A stretch of DNA of 64,000 nucleotides. Source: Croceimicrobium sp963977415 (GTDB lineage: Bacteria > Bacteroidota > Bacteroidia > Flavobacteriales > Schleiferiaceae). Under the pieces are notes generated by a model. It was not told where the DNA came from, did not search any database, and was given only the letters and a program-made list of their open reading frames with translations. The stretch is taken from contig CAXBOS010000001.1 of assembly GCA_963977415.1 (NCBI GenBank), forward strand, positions 186,001 through 250,000, read 5' to 3'. This document shows positions 7,996 to 16,219 of this stretch, one piece after another. Numbering within the stretch: the first letter of the stretch is position 1; every line of letters begins with the position of its first letter. The position numbers and the translations under genes are program-made.

Positions 7996-8862
7996 ATGTT
8001 TCCCAACTTAATTCAGGCGGCTATTCCCTTTTTCGTTTTCTTCGTGCTGCTCGAAATTGTACTCAATGCTTGGCGGCGCATCCCAAGCTATCAAGCTAAG
8101 GACGCCTTGAGTAGCATTGCCATGGGTTTGGGAAATGTGGGGGTAGGAATTTTGAGCAAAGGACTAATTTTTGGCGCCTATATGCTAGTTTACCAATTTA
8201 GGATATTCGAGCTAGAATACGTTTGGTGGATGTGGCTCTTGCTTTTCTTCGCCGATGATTTCACCTATTATTGGTACCACCGCAGCGCACATACCATCCG
8301 TTATTTTTGGGCCAGCCATGTGGTGCATCACAGTTCTAAAAACTACAATTTGGCCACCGCTTTGCGGCAAACTTGGACAGGCGGAATTACAGGCAGCTTT
8401 GTTTTTTACCTTTGGCTACCGCTGCTCGGCTTCCCGCCATTGGCCCTCGTTTTTATGCAAAGCATTAGCTTATTGTATCAATTTTGGATTCATACCGAGC
8501 TGATTAATCGCCTACCGAAATGGTTCGAGTTTATCTTTAATACACCCTCGCATCACCGCGTGCACCATTCCAGTGACGTGAAATATCTCGATGCCAATCA
8601 CGCAGGCGTTTTAATTATTTGGGATCGGATGTTTGGCACTTTTATCCCCGAAGAAGAACATCCCAATTACGGCCTCACCCAAAATATTGAAACCTATAAT
8701 CCACTGCGCATCGCTACCCACGAATGGTGGCAAATTTTTGTGGATATCCGCAAGCACCCACGCTATTTTTGGCAATACCTCTTTGGTCCTCCCGGTTGGA
8801 GCCACGATGGTAGTCGCAAAACCAGCGCTCAGTTACGCGCCGAACAAGATAGTACCGCTTGA
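7996..8862 (+). CDS. Sterol desaturase / fatty acid hydroxylase family membrane di-iron enzyme
   Basis: A 288-residue membrane protein with the family's histidine clusters: H95-x3-H99 (WYHRSAH), H108-x2-H111-H112 (HVVHHSS), a second HHRVHH cluster at H186-H191 and NHAG near 202, around four membrane helices. These ligate a di-iron centre used for O2-dependent hydroxylation or desaturation of lipids. Substrate candidates are fatty acyl or ornithine lipids, carotenoids or sterol-like lipids; none can be chosen from sequence. Its TGA overlaps the next start (TTGA), so it heads a coupled three-gene operon. Confidence 0.85.
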   Translation: MFPNLIQAAIPFFVFFVLLEIVLNAWRRIPSYQAKDALSSIAMGLGNVGVGILSKGLIFGAYMLVYQFRIFELEYVWWMWLLLFFADDFTYYWYHRSAHTIRYFWASHVVHHSSKNYNLATALRQTWTGGITGSFVFYLWLPLLGFPPLALVFMQSISLLYQFWIHTELINRLPKWFEFIFNTPSHHRVHHSSDVKYLDANHAGVLIIWDRMFGTFIPEEEHPNYGLTQNIETYNPLRIATHEWWQIFVDIRKHPRYFWQYLFGPPGWSHDGSRKTSAQLRAEQDSTA

Positions 8863-9833
8863 GACTTTTACTAAGCCTATTTTGCCTTCTGCCCTTTAGC
8901 AGTTTCCTTTCGCTCACGGCAGATGTGGCCCATGCTTCACCTTGGGGCGGAGTGTATAATCAGCGTTTGCTAATGCAGAGGCCTTCTCCCAAGGGGGATT
9001 TTCAAAAATTGGTCGTGCCCGTGCGCAGTGTGGGAAATTTGATTATTGTGGAAGCCACTATCGATGGCTTGCGCGGCAACTTTATTCTCGATACGGGTGC
9101 GCCCTATTTAGTGCTAAACGCCACTTATTTTCGCGATTATGAAGAAGTCTCCGACTTTGCCTCTACCGATATTAATGGTAGTCTACAAAATCAAAAAATA
9201 GCGCGCGTAGGGAAGCTAAAAATTAATGAGCTCTATTATGAAAATCTCGAAGCCGATGTTAGCGATTTAAGCAATATTGAAAATAAAAGGGGGATTAAAA
9301 TTCTCGGACTTTTAGGCCTGAACCTTTTTATGCGCACCGAAATGGAAATCGATATTCGGGCCCAACAGTTGCTAATTTATAAAGTGGACCGCAAAGGGAA
9401 TAGATTGGCATTTAAGGAAGCCCATAAAGCAGATCATAGCCTTAATTTTGAAATGTACAATAATGCCATAATCGCTCCTGGCTTGATTAACGGAGTAGAT
9501 GTAAGTTTTTGCTTTGATACGGGCGCAGAGGCTGTATTATTGGACAATAATCTTCCCGAAGAAGTATATGAAGTAGTTAGTATTCGCAGCCGGAGAGCCC
9601 TAATAGGAGCGGGCGGTGGACAAACGGAAGTGCTTTACGGAACGCTGCTAAATTTAACCTTTTTAGCACCCTTACAAGCTTGTCAGGTTTTAGTGACCGA
9701 TTTAGAATTAATAGGCAAAGCCTACGGTTATCAGGTAGCAGGTTTTGTGGGTAATGATCTGTTAAGACAGGGCGTAGTCAGTCTTAATTTCAGAAAAAAA
9801 GAAATGCGAATTAAAATGTACGACGGATTATGA
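8859..9833 (+). CDS. Secreted retropepsin-like aspartyl protease with two DTG motifs
   Basis: A 324-residue protein with a signal peptide (about 1-27) and two aspartic protease half-sites in one chain: D78-T-G (FILDTGAPY) and D220-T-G (FCFDTGAEA). A classical retropepsin monomer has one DTG and dimerises, so this looks like a tandem fusion able to form a pepsin-like active site by itself. The start is TTG at 8859, overlapping the stop of the hydroxylase gene by 4 bp; an ATG start would delete the signal peptide. The next gene overlaps its stop by 4 bp. Expected in the periplasm or outer envelope; substrate unknown. Confidence 0.8.
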   Translation: MRLLLSLFCLLPFSSFLSLTADVAHASPWGGVYNQRLLMQRPSPKGDFQKLVVPVRSVGNLIIVEATIDGLRGNFILDTGAPYLVLNATYFRDYEEVSDFASTDINGSLQNQKIARVGKLKINELYYENLEADVSDLSNIENKRGIKILGLLGLNLFMRTEMEIDIRAQQLLIYKVDRKGNRLAFKEAHKADHSLNFEMYNNAIIAPGLINGVDVSFCFDTGAEAVLLDNNLPEEVYEVVSIRSRRALIGAGGGQTEVLYGTLLNLTFLAPLQACQVLVTDLELIGKAYGYQVAGFVGNDLLRQGVVSLNFRKKEMRIKMYDGL

Positions 9834-11248
9834 AAAAGTTCTTGGCAATAAGCTTCGTGCTTTTCTTTTCAGGCGCTATTTGGGCACAAGAGCATCCCAA
9901 TGTGGAGTATAAAATTAAGGGTAAAGACCTAATTTGTATAATCGATAAGGATTTACCTCTAGCAAGTTTGGATAGCCTCTTGGCTACTTTTGGCCTGCGC
10001 CAAGATAGCTTAGCGATAATGTGGAAGAATGGCCTTGCCAACGAACAACTTTGGAAAGTGGCCGAAATAAAATCGGATAGAATCGTGCTCCAAAAATCGC
10101 TGGAAAAGCTAGTTGGCAAGGCGTCAAGCCAGAGAGAGATGCTTTCCCTTTTAGGGGAAGAGGATTATTTAACGCGGCCAGCGAATTATACCTACGGGGT
10201 AAATCACTTTAAAAAACCAGCAGTAATTCAGCTGGATAATGGCTTAACTCGTTTTTACCTGAAGGTTGAAGGTTTGCGACCAGAATCGGTTTATTTGTCG
10301 GGCTCATTTAACGATTGGAGTACCAGCGCTACCGCTTTAAGGAGATGCGATTCGGGTTATTATGTAGATTTAAAATTGGAGGTGGGCCCACATCTATATA
10401 AATATATTGTAGATGGCTACTGGCTTTTAGATCCACGAAACCTAAATAGTGAATTCGATTTTATGGGAAATGAGAATTCCCTCTATTTCAATTATAACTA
10501 TCGCTTTTTCCTAGCTAATCACGCAGGGGCAGAAGCGGTCTCTTGGGCTTCATCGGCAAATTACTGGAATGAAGACCCAATGCGAGCTTGCAAAGGGGGC
10601 TGGGAACTAAATCTCTATTTAAAGGAAGGAACCCACGCCTATAAATTTGTGGTGGATGATGAGTGGATATTAGATCCAAAGAACCCCGTAACACGTAGGG
10701 ACGACGAAGGTAACCTGAACTCTTTTGTTTCCATTGGTGATACTTTTTATTTTTACTATCCTTTTGATTTAGACGCTGAAATGGTGCATGTTACCGGTAA
10801 TTTTAATGTGTGGAGTCGTTCTGAGCTTTCCATGGAAAAATCGGATACCGGTTGGGTTCTGCCTTATGTTTTGCCAGCAGGGAACTACGAGTATAAGTTT
10901 ATTGTTAATCAGTCGGGTGAATTTAAGCTCGATCCTTTAAATCCCTTGCGGATTGGCTGGGGGTCTTACCAAAATTCGGTTTTAAGTATCGAGGCCAATA
11001 CCGAGTTTTTCTACCCCTTGGCGAACGGAGTAGAAGAGGTGATTTTAACGGGTAGTTTTATTGATTGGCGTGAGGACGGCTTCCGCCTCACTAAGGAAAT
11101 TGATGGTTGGCATGCTGATGTGCATCTACCGAAAGGGAAAAGCACCTACCGCTTTATAGTTAACGGACAATGGATGCAAGATCCTAATAATCCGCTCTAC
11201 GAGCCGAATGAATATCAAGAGTTTAACTCAGTAATTTGGGTGAAATAA
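9830..11248 (+). CDS. Secreted protein with four AMPK-type glycogen-binding (CBM48-like) modules
   Basis: A 472-residue protein with a signal peptide (1-20), an N-terminal domain (about 21-130) of unknown fold and four tandem E-set/CBM48-like repeats at about 140-222, 225-303, 304-387 and 390-470. Each repeat has a GSFNDW-like strand and a KYIVDGYWLLDP-like end. Repeat 2 is degenerate at the first strand (SWASSANYW). No catalytic domain is present. The known role of the module is binding alpha-1,4/1,6 glucans, but bacterial relatives can bind other ligands or act structurally. It is the last gene of the coupled operon. Confidence 0.75.
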   Translation: MKKFLAISFVLFFSGAIWAQEHPNVEYKIKGKDLICIIDKDLPLASLDSLLATFGLRQDSLAIMWKNGLANEQLWKVAEIKSDRIVLQKSLEKLVGKASSQREMLSLLGEEDYLTRPANYTYGVNHFKKPAVIQLDNGLTRFYLKVEGLRPESVYLSGSFNDWSTSATALRRCDSGYYVDLKLEVGPHLYKYIVDGYWLLDPRNLNSEFDFMGNENSLYFNYNYRFFLANHAGAEAVSWASSANYWNEDPMRACKGGWELNLYLKEGTHAYKFVVDDEWILDPKNPVTRRDDEGNLNSFVSIGDTFYFYYPFDLDAEMVHVTGNFNVWSRSELSMEKSDTGWVLPYVLPAGNYEYKFIVNQSGEFKLDPLNPLRIGWGSYQNSVLSIEANTEFFYPLANGVEEVILTGSFIDWREDGFRLTKEIDGWHADVHLPKGKSTYRFIVNGQWMQDPNNPLYEPNEYQEFNSVIWVK

Positions 11249-11286
11249 TAAAAACCTTAGACCATAATTTTAGGCCGTACTCAGTT

Positions 11287-11318
11287 AAAAAGGGCAAAAA
11301 CCGAAGTTAATGCCCTTT
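11287..11318 (-). terminator. Intrinsic terminator for the adhesin-like gene
   Basis: AAAGGGCA (11289-11296) pairs with TGCCCTTT (11311-11318). On the minus strand the hairpin runs into TTTTTAA, so it best serves the minus-strand gene ending at 11367, and may act weakly on the plus strand too. Confidence 0.55.
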
Positions 11319-11366
11319 CCAATGTGAGGTCAATTTTGATTTAAAGCTCTAAAAAATAGATTTACA

Positions 11367-12659
11367 CTACCTTATTTCCATTTGTATTTCATAGCCCGAC
11401 ACTTTAATGGTGTAAAAGTCAGTGCCAAGTTGGGGGCTGCTTAAACTAGCACTAGTGTTGGTTCCTTTTTGGGTGTAATTGCCAGTAAGGGTTTTGGGGT
11501 AGTTTAGCTTTCCGTACTGCATTGATGCATCGAGTTTGTAAGCTCGATTATTTAGACCCATCGAGATATTGAGGTATTTGCCAGTGATATCAATCTTACC
11601 AGCTTTGCCTAGCACTAAGACAGTATTTACCGTACACTCGTATCCGTTTAGCGTGAAGTCGCCCCTTAAGGCGCCCAGGGTAAATTTGGAGTATTTACTC
11701 TCCGCAGAGTAAATATTTTTAACCATTTGTAAGGAATAATCATCTTCATAGCTTTGGCTGATGTTTAAGGTACCCAGCGTATCGATGCGGTAATTACTGT
11801 ATTTCGAATTAATGAGTTTTAAGCTTTTAATACTTTGCGTTTCGAGATTAAACTCGTAGCAAAGCAATTCGGCTTGTTCCATTTTTTCCACATCAAAGCG
11901 GCTGTATTTATAATTACCGCTTAGCTTTTTAAGCCCAATAAAACGGTATTTAGTTTCATAGCCATCGCCACTCAGGCTATTCATAGTGCGGATTCGTAGA
12001 TTTGAATATTTCGCATTAAGCTTAATGTCGCCCCATTTTTCACCGTTTAGTTTCTGCTCATAAAGCATAATGTCGGCTTCCTTCAACTCAACAATATTGG
12101 CATCGCCGTATTTTAAATTAAGACTGGCTTTATTTACTTTGTCAAGGCTCAGTCTGCCCGAATATTGCTCAATCTGAATTTTATCTAGGTTTCCTTTGAT
12201 GCGTAAGTCTTTATAAGAATGCTTAATATTCATAAAAAGAGAAGCGGGTACTTTTAGGTTGTACACTAGTTTTGCCTCTTCGTCGGAAAACTCCAAATCT
12301 AATACCACGAAACTAGCCCAGCCGACTTTCATTTTGCTCGGTACAGTGCGATAAGTGTTAATGCTCACCTCATTCCCTAGGGTAGTGATACCAGCCTTAA
12401 CGTTCTCTTCAAAGGAGGCTAGAAACTTTTTAATTTTTTCGTGATCCTCTTCACCACGATAATAGAAAGTGGCATCTACGGAAATTTCGTTTTTATCCCA
12501 AATTTCAATGAAGGTCTTGGTGTTTTTAGCATCTAGGTTTAGTTGGTCTACGCCAGATGCATCAACCGAAACATGCGCCGATTTCTCAATGGCTATTTCT
12601 TTGCCATTACTGTAGAAGCCAATACAAAGGCCTAAAAGGCTATAAATTAATGTTTTCAT
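11367..12659 (-). CDS. Secreted putative adhesin, DUF4097-like beta-helix protein
   Basis: A 430-residue protein with a signal peptide (about 1-18) followed by a regular series of short beta-strands repeating motifs such as LKYGDANI, LNAKYSNLRI and GNYKYSRFDV, as expected for a right-handed beta-helix of the DUF4097 type. No enzyme motif is seen. It overlaps the anti-sigma-like gene by 20 bp and is third in the sigma/anti-sigma unit, a common setting for this type of protein in Bacteroidota. It may be an envelope protein sensed or controlled by the regulator pair; that is inference. Confidence 0.65.
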   Translation of the reverse strand: MKTLIYSLLGLCIGFYSNGKEIAIEKSAHVSVDASGVDQLNLDAKNTKTFIEIWDKNEISVDATFYYRGEEDHEKIKKFLASFEENVKAGITTLGNEVSINTYRTVPSKMKVGWASFVVLDLEFSDEEAKLVYNLKVPASLFMNIKHSYKDLRIKGNLDKIQIEQYSGRLSLDKVNKASLNLKYGDANIVELKEADIMLYEQKLNGEKWGDIKLNAKYSNLRIRTMNSLSGDGYETKYRFIGLKKLSGNYKYSRFDVEKMEQAELLCYEFNLETQSIKSLKLINSKYSNYRIDTLGTLNISQSYEDDYSLQMVKNIYSAESKYSKFTLGALRGDFTLNGYECTVNTVLVLGKAGKIDITGKYLNISMGLNNRAYKLDASMQYGKLNYPKTLTGNYTQKGTNTSASLSSPQLGTDFYTIKVSGYEIQMEIR

Positions 12660-13161
12660 GGGGGAAATGTTTTTCTTTTCGTTTTAGTTCTCTTTCGATG
12701 CGGATTAATAGATGCAGGCGTTTTTCGTAATAATCAATAAGTACTTTAACCAACTCTTCTTCGGGCACACCTTTACCGATGTCGGCGCGGTATTTTTCAT
12801 TGATCTTTTCTAAGGCGCTTAGTTCATTAAAAATCCAGTTTAAATCGGGGTCCTCCTGCAACTTTGCCAGTGGAATGCGTTTTTGTAGGCTATCCAATTC
12901 TTGGCTGTAATTTCGTTCTAAGCTTAAAAAAGAGGAGGGTAAAAGTTGTCTTTGTTGGGGTAGGGCCTTTTCTTTAAGCTGCATTTGCCAAACCAGGGGA
13001 ATGCTAAGGCCAAGCACTACAATCGCGGCCGCCCAATACCAAGGATAGCGTTTTTTTGGCGGTGCTTTAATTTGAGGGCTAATTGATTCCCATAATTTCG
13101 ACGGAACCTCGGCTTGATCAAGCTTGCTGCGGTTTTCTTCGATATACTTTTTAATTGACAT
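12640..13161 (-). CDS. Single-pass membrane anti-sigma-like protein
   Basis: A 173-residue protein with a cytoplasmic segment (1-40; MSIKKYIEENRSKLDQ), a membrane helix at about 41-61 (YWAAAIVVLGLSIPLVW) and a charged, coiled-coil-like periplasmic part. It overlaps the ECF sigma gene by 11 bp upstream and the adhesin-like gene by 20 bp downstream. Position and topology fit an anti-sigma factor, although no zinc-binding HxxxCxxC motif is visible. Confidence 0.65.
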   Translation of the reverse strand: MSIKKYIEENRSKLDQAEVPSKLWESISPQIKAPPKKRYPWYWAAAIVVLGLSIPLVWQMQLKEKALPQQRQLLPSSFLSLERNYSQELDSLQKRIPLAKLQEDPDLNWIFNELSALEKINEKYRADIGKGVPEEELVKVLIDYYEKRLHLLIRIERELKRKEKHFPHENINL

Positions 13162-13705
13162 GACTGTTTAATAGTTTTTGTTTTATTATGCTTTTTGCGT
13201 AGCGCAATTGACTTTTTGAAGTGGAGATGTTGATATTCAAGCGTATAGCTATATCTTCGTGTTTGAGGTCTTCTAGATAGAAAAGTTGAAAAACCAATCT
13301 GCATTTAGCGGGTAATTCCTCAATTATTTTGAGCCAATCGGCAATATCAAGTTCACTTAAGCTATTAAACTCTTCCTCCATTATTTCCTCGTGCTCTTCA
13401 ATTTTCCATTCATCTTCCTTAATGGGATTGTGCTTGCGGTAATACTGCAGCGCTTGGTTTATGGCAATACGTTTAAGCCAAGCGGGGAAGGTCTTATGGT
13501 TCTTTAGGTCATTAATACGGTTAAAAGCTATAATGAAGGTTTCCTGTAGCAGGTCTTGCGCAATATCTTCACGGCCTACAATACGCAGAATGCTATTGTA
13601 GCTCGCTTTGCTGCAGGATTCGTAAAGGCTGCGGGCTGCAGCCGCATCCCCTTTTTTCCAATTACTAACCCAATTTCCTATTTCTTCCACGCCGGTTATT
13701 CGCAT
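13151..13705 (-). CDS. ECF-type RNA polymerase sigma factor
   Basis: A 184-residue sigma-70 family protein. Region 2 contains EDIAQDLLQETFIIAFN and FPAWLKRIAINQALQYYRK; region 4 contains LPAKCRLVFQLFYLEDLKHEDIA followed by a helix-turn-helix (INISTSKSQLRYAK). The region 2-4 linker is acidic and regions 1 and 3 are missing, as usual for ECF factors. It heads the minus-strand sigma/anti-sigma/adhesin unit and is divergent from the lipoprotein gene at 13955. The regulon is unknown. Confidence 0.9.
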   Translation of the reverse strand: MRITGVEEIGNWVSNWKKGDAAAARSLYESCSKASYNSILRIVGREDIAQDLLQETFIIAFNRINDLKNHKTFPAWLKRIAINQALQYYRKHNPIKEDEWKIEEHEEIMEEEFNSLSELDIADWLKIIEELPAKCRLVFQLFYLEDLKHEDIAIRLNINISTSKSQLRYAKSIIKQKLLNSHVN

Positions 13706-13806
13706 TCTACTTTAAAGATGCCGATACTGTTGAAAGGTTGTAATTTTTTGGAGATGAAATTTTTTAATTAAGCAAATTAGATTTAACCATCTAAAAATTA
13801 GAAGAT

Positions 13807-13814
13807 TAAATTTG
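13807..13814 (+). promoter_or_regulatory. -7 promoter element for the lipoprotein at 13955
   Basis: TAAATTTG is an exact TAnnTTTG match. Transcription would begin near 13821, placing the hairpins at 13829-13870 at the 5' end of a leader of about 135 nt. Confidence 0.4.
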
Positions 13815-13828
13815 CACCTAAGAAAGGG

Positions 13829-13870
13829 GAGACCAAATAATTGGTCTCAAATAATTATTTGAGCGGTCTC
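13829..13870 (+). promoter_or_regulatory. Compound inverted repeats in leader
   Basis: GAGACCAA (13829-13836) and TTGGTCTC (13841-13848) form a perfect 8-bp stem with a 4-nt loop. It overlaps a 16-bp perfect palindrome (13847-13862), which is followed by another GGTCTC (13865-13870). Because GAGACC can pair with either GGTCTC copy, alternative folds are possible. No T-run follows. Confidence 0.5.
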
Positions 13871-13954
13871 ATTTCACCTTTTAAGGCGAATCGTGGACTA
13901 GCTTGTGGCAACTTGCACTCAAAATTATAAGCTAGGAACTTTAAAAAATCTCAA

Positions 13955-14554
13955 ATGAAAAGAATAGCACTTTTAGTAATTACCTTTTTGGCTATGGCTT
14001 GCAACAGCCAGCGCAGCGTTATACAAATACGGGCTAAACAAAGTGTAGAAATGGATTACCGCGATTTTGCTTTCTACAAAGTGCAAATTCAAAACAGGGG
14101 ATATCATGGACTAGAAGTTTCACTAGAAAACAAGCAGAGCGGTAAAAAGGTGGAAGGATTTGGTTTAGGTAAAAAAGGAAAGGTAGAAGTTTATGTAGCC
14201 CAGGCGAACAGTTTGGTAATTACAAATAACAGTGCAACAGCAGCCTCTTTGAACTTGGAAGTACAGGAGGAATCCTTGGGCTCAGACATTACCAAAGCAG
14301 CAAAGGTCATCCCCTTTACCTTACGAAATTCTACCACACGATCGATCCCCTTAATCATCCCCGATGTAATGAACCCGAATTTATCACCCTTATCCAATAG
14401 CGGGGTAAGTTTAAAAGTAGGGCAGGAAATACTTTTCAGAGAAGGCTTCAGAAATTACTTGTTATTGCGAGTGGATGAAAGTATAGAAGCGGGAACAGTG
14501 CTGGATGTGGCCGAATTATTAAATCGCCGTAAGCAAGAGCTTGGTTTAAATTAA
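13955..14554 (+). CDS. Lipoprotein of unknown function
   Basis: A 199-residue protein with a lipoprotein signal (MKRIALLVITFLAMACNSQ; Cys at 16). The rest is beta-rich with no motif I recognise, and it is not a known enzyme. The predicted promoter is about 140 nt upstream and the leader holds the 13829-13870 hairpins, so expression may be controlled post-transcriptionally. It is divergent from the ECF sigma gene and lies 36 nt before the AraC-type regulator. Confidence 0.65.
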   Translation: MKRIALLVITFLAMACNSQRSVIQIRAKQSVEMDYRDFAFYKVQIQNRGYHGLEVSLENKQSGKKVEGFGLGKKGKVEVYVAQANSLVITNNSATAASLNLEVQEESLGSDITKAAKVIPFTLRNSTTRSIPLIIPDVMNPNLSPLSNSGVSLKVGQEILFREGFRNYLLLRVDESIEAGTVLDVAELLNRRKQELGLN

Positions 14555-14590
14555 ACTCAAGGAAAATAAAATTATATTTAGCTCGTCAAG

Positions 14591-15733
14591 ATGAGCATTT
14601 ACACCACCCCTCTTCAGTTTGGTTATTTTCTAAGTTTATTATTATTCTTGGTTTTCTTCTTTAGGTCCTATTACCGAGAAATGATGAGCGATAGGCTACT
14701 AGCTTTTCTGATGCTAATTTTCGCTTTGGAGTTGCAAGACTATACCTTTGGTTTTTCAGGGATTAATGTTTTGTGGGAACAATTGAGCGGTTTTCCTAGA
14801 GGAGTAGCCCTTCTCTTTGGTCCAATCATGTTCTTCTATTTGAAGGCACAGGTTAATTTAGAGTGGCGTTTCGAAGCGAAGGAGTATTGGCACTTTGCCC
14901 CTTGGGCCATAGGGTTTACGGTAAATCTGCTAATTTTTCTCTTAGGACCAGAGTCGGTTATGGCATGGCAAGAAAGTTCCTTCTACTACTATTTAGGCTT
15001 CCCAGCGCTTTTGGCCCGTTGGCTTAGTTATGGCTATTACTTTTATCACTCTTTACGTCTGTACGATAGTTATCGAAGGTGGATTGATCAAAGCTTTTCC
15101 GATATCGAGTCGATCAGCCTAAGCTGGTTTAGAAACTTCATTTACTTGATGTTATTTTGGATCTCTTTTAGGGAGTTAATGAAGGTTCTCGATTATTTTT
15201 TAGATTTAAGTTTTTACCAAGATTGGTGGTGGAATTTGGCTTTGGTGGCTGTGTCAGTTTACGTCGGCCTTAGCGGTATGACGCAAAAGGAAGCCCCTAA
15301 TTTGGCCTACACAACTAAAGAGTCGGAGAATTCGGAACCATCTCTTGGGCTATCTGAAAAATACTTAGCCGAACTCGAAGAAGTCGATTGTCTTCTTGAT
15401 AAAGTTATGGAGGAAGAACGCTTATACCTGCAATCGCAATTAAATCTGAAAGACTTAGCCAAGCAATTAAGACGGCCTAGTGCCCTACTTTCTGCGGCCA
15501 TAAACCTTAAAAAGGAATGTAATTTTAACGATTACATCAATTCACTAAGAATTAAAGAGTTTTTAAGCTTGGCGCAAGAGGAGGGAAGTGGTTCCTATAC
15601 CCTATTATCTCTAGCTTTCGATTGCGGTTTCAATAGCAAAGCCACTTTTAATCGCGCATTTAAGAAAGAAAAAGGTTTGAGTCCGCGGGAGTTTTTAAAT
15701 ACAATAAAAGAGGCGCCAAGGCAGTCTCTTTAA
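14591..15733 (+). CDS. Membrane-anchored AraC family transcriptional regulator
   Basis: A 380-residue protein whose first ~230 residues contain about seven hydrophobic segments and whose C-terminus (about 270-375) is an AraC double helix-turn-helix (LNLKDLAKQLRRPSALLSAAINLKK region, then SLAFDCGFNSKATFNRAFKKEKGLSPREF). Bacteroidota carry many such membrane-embedded AraC proteins; signals and targets are mostly unknown. Nearest candidate targets are the lipoprotein at 13955 and the lipoprotein at 16220. The start ATG follows a near-consensus TATATTTA element. Confidence 0.85.
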   Translation: MSIYTTPLQFGYFLSLLLFLVFFFRSYYREMMSDRLLAFLMLIFALELQDYTFGFSGINVLWEQLSGFPRGVALLFGPIMFFYLKAQVNLEWRFEAKEYWHFAPWAIGFTVNLLIFLLGPESVMAWQESSFYYYLGFPALLARWLSYGYYFYHSLRLYDSYRRWIDQSFSDIESISLSWFRNFIYLMLFWISFRELMKVLDYFLDLSFYQDWWWNLALVAVSVYVGLSGMTQKEAPNLAYTTKESENSEPSLGLSEKYLAELEEVDCLLDKVMEEERLYLQSQLNLKDLAKQLRRPSALLSAAINLKKECNFNDYINSLRIKEFLSLAQEEGSGSYTLLSLAFDCGFNSKATFNRAFKKEKGLSPREFLNTIKEAPRQSL

Positions 15734-15794
15734 GATTAGTGGCATTTAATTTTCGGAGTAATTTAAACTGGTTCTGCCAAAAAAATGGCAGAAA

Positions 15795-15830
15795 AAAACC
15801 CAAATCGCCGGTAATCGGTGTTTTGGGTTT
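15795..15830 (-). terminator. Intrinsic terminator of tRNA-Ala
   Basis: AAAACCCAAA (15795-15804) pairs with the complementary TTTTGGGTTT (15821-15830). On the minus strand the hairpin is followed by a run of T, fitting the end of the tRNA transcript 6 nt away; it may also end the plus-strand AraC transcript. Confidence 0.6.
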
Positions 15831-15835
15831 TTGGG

Positions 15836-15909
<74 letters not shown>

Positions 15910-15923
15910 GTATTTTAGGACGG

Positions 15924-15931
15924 CAAATATA
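15924..15931 (-). promoter_or_regulatory. -7 promoter element for tRNA-Ala
   Basis: Minus-strand TATATTTG, an exact TAnnTTTG match, 15 nt before the mature tRNA 5' end. Confidence 0.55.
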
Positions 15932-16190
15932 TGGTATTTTTCGATTTATCGAAAAATTTTACCGAAGCCTTTTCATTAACAGTTTACTCGGTCTTTCTTG
16001 CGGTTTACAGTCCTTTGTTATTTGATAGCCTGACCTTAAAAGGAAAAAATATCTCTTCATCTGATTTAGTGGAATTTTTAGCGCAGTAGCGATCTACAAA
16101 AGCTATTTTTTTAACCAGAAGATGGAATTAGCCATTTAAAAATAAGGGTGTCCATGAATAACCAGCGTGCCGAGTTAATAGGCTAAATAT

Positions 16191-16198
16191 TACATTTG
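16191..16198 (+). promoter_or_regulatory. -7 promoter element for lipoprotein at 16220
   Basis: TACATTTG is an exact TAnnTTTG match. It includes the in-frame TTG at 16196, so that TTG would lie upstream of the transcript; this supports the GTG at 16220 as start. Confidence 0.5.
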
Positions 16199-16219
16199 TC
16201 AGTCTTAAGCTTTGCCCTT

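Larger units (their letters stand above)
15910..16219. other. Intergenic region between tRNA-Ala and lipoprotein gene
   Basis: About 310 bp. It holds a tRNA promoter on the minus strand (15924-15931) and a plus-strand -7 element (16191-16198). I see no ORF, RNA or repeat in the rest. Confidence 0.5.

Noticed and set aside
15774..15791. CTGCCA/TGGCAG hairpin after the AraC regulator as terminator
   Set aside because: It is followed by A rather than T on the plus strand, and its U-tract is on the wrong side on the minus strand.
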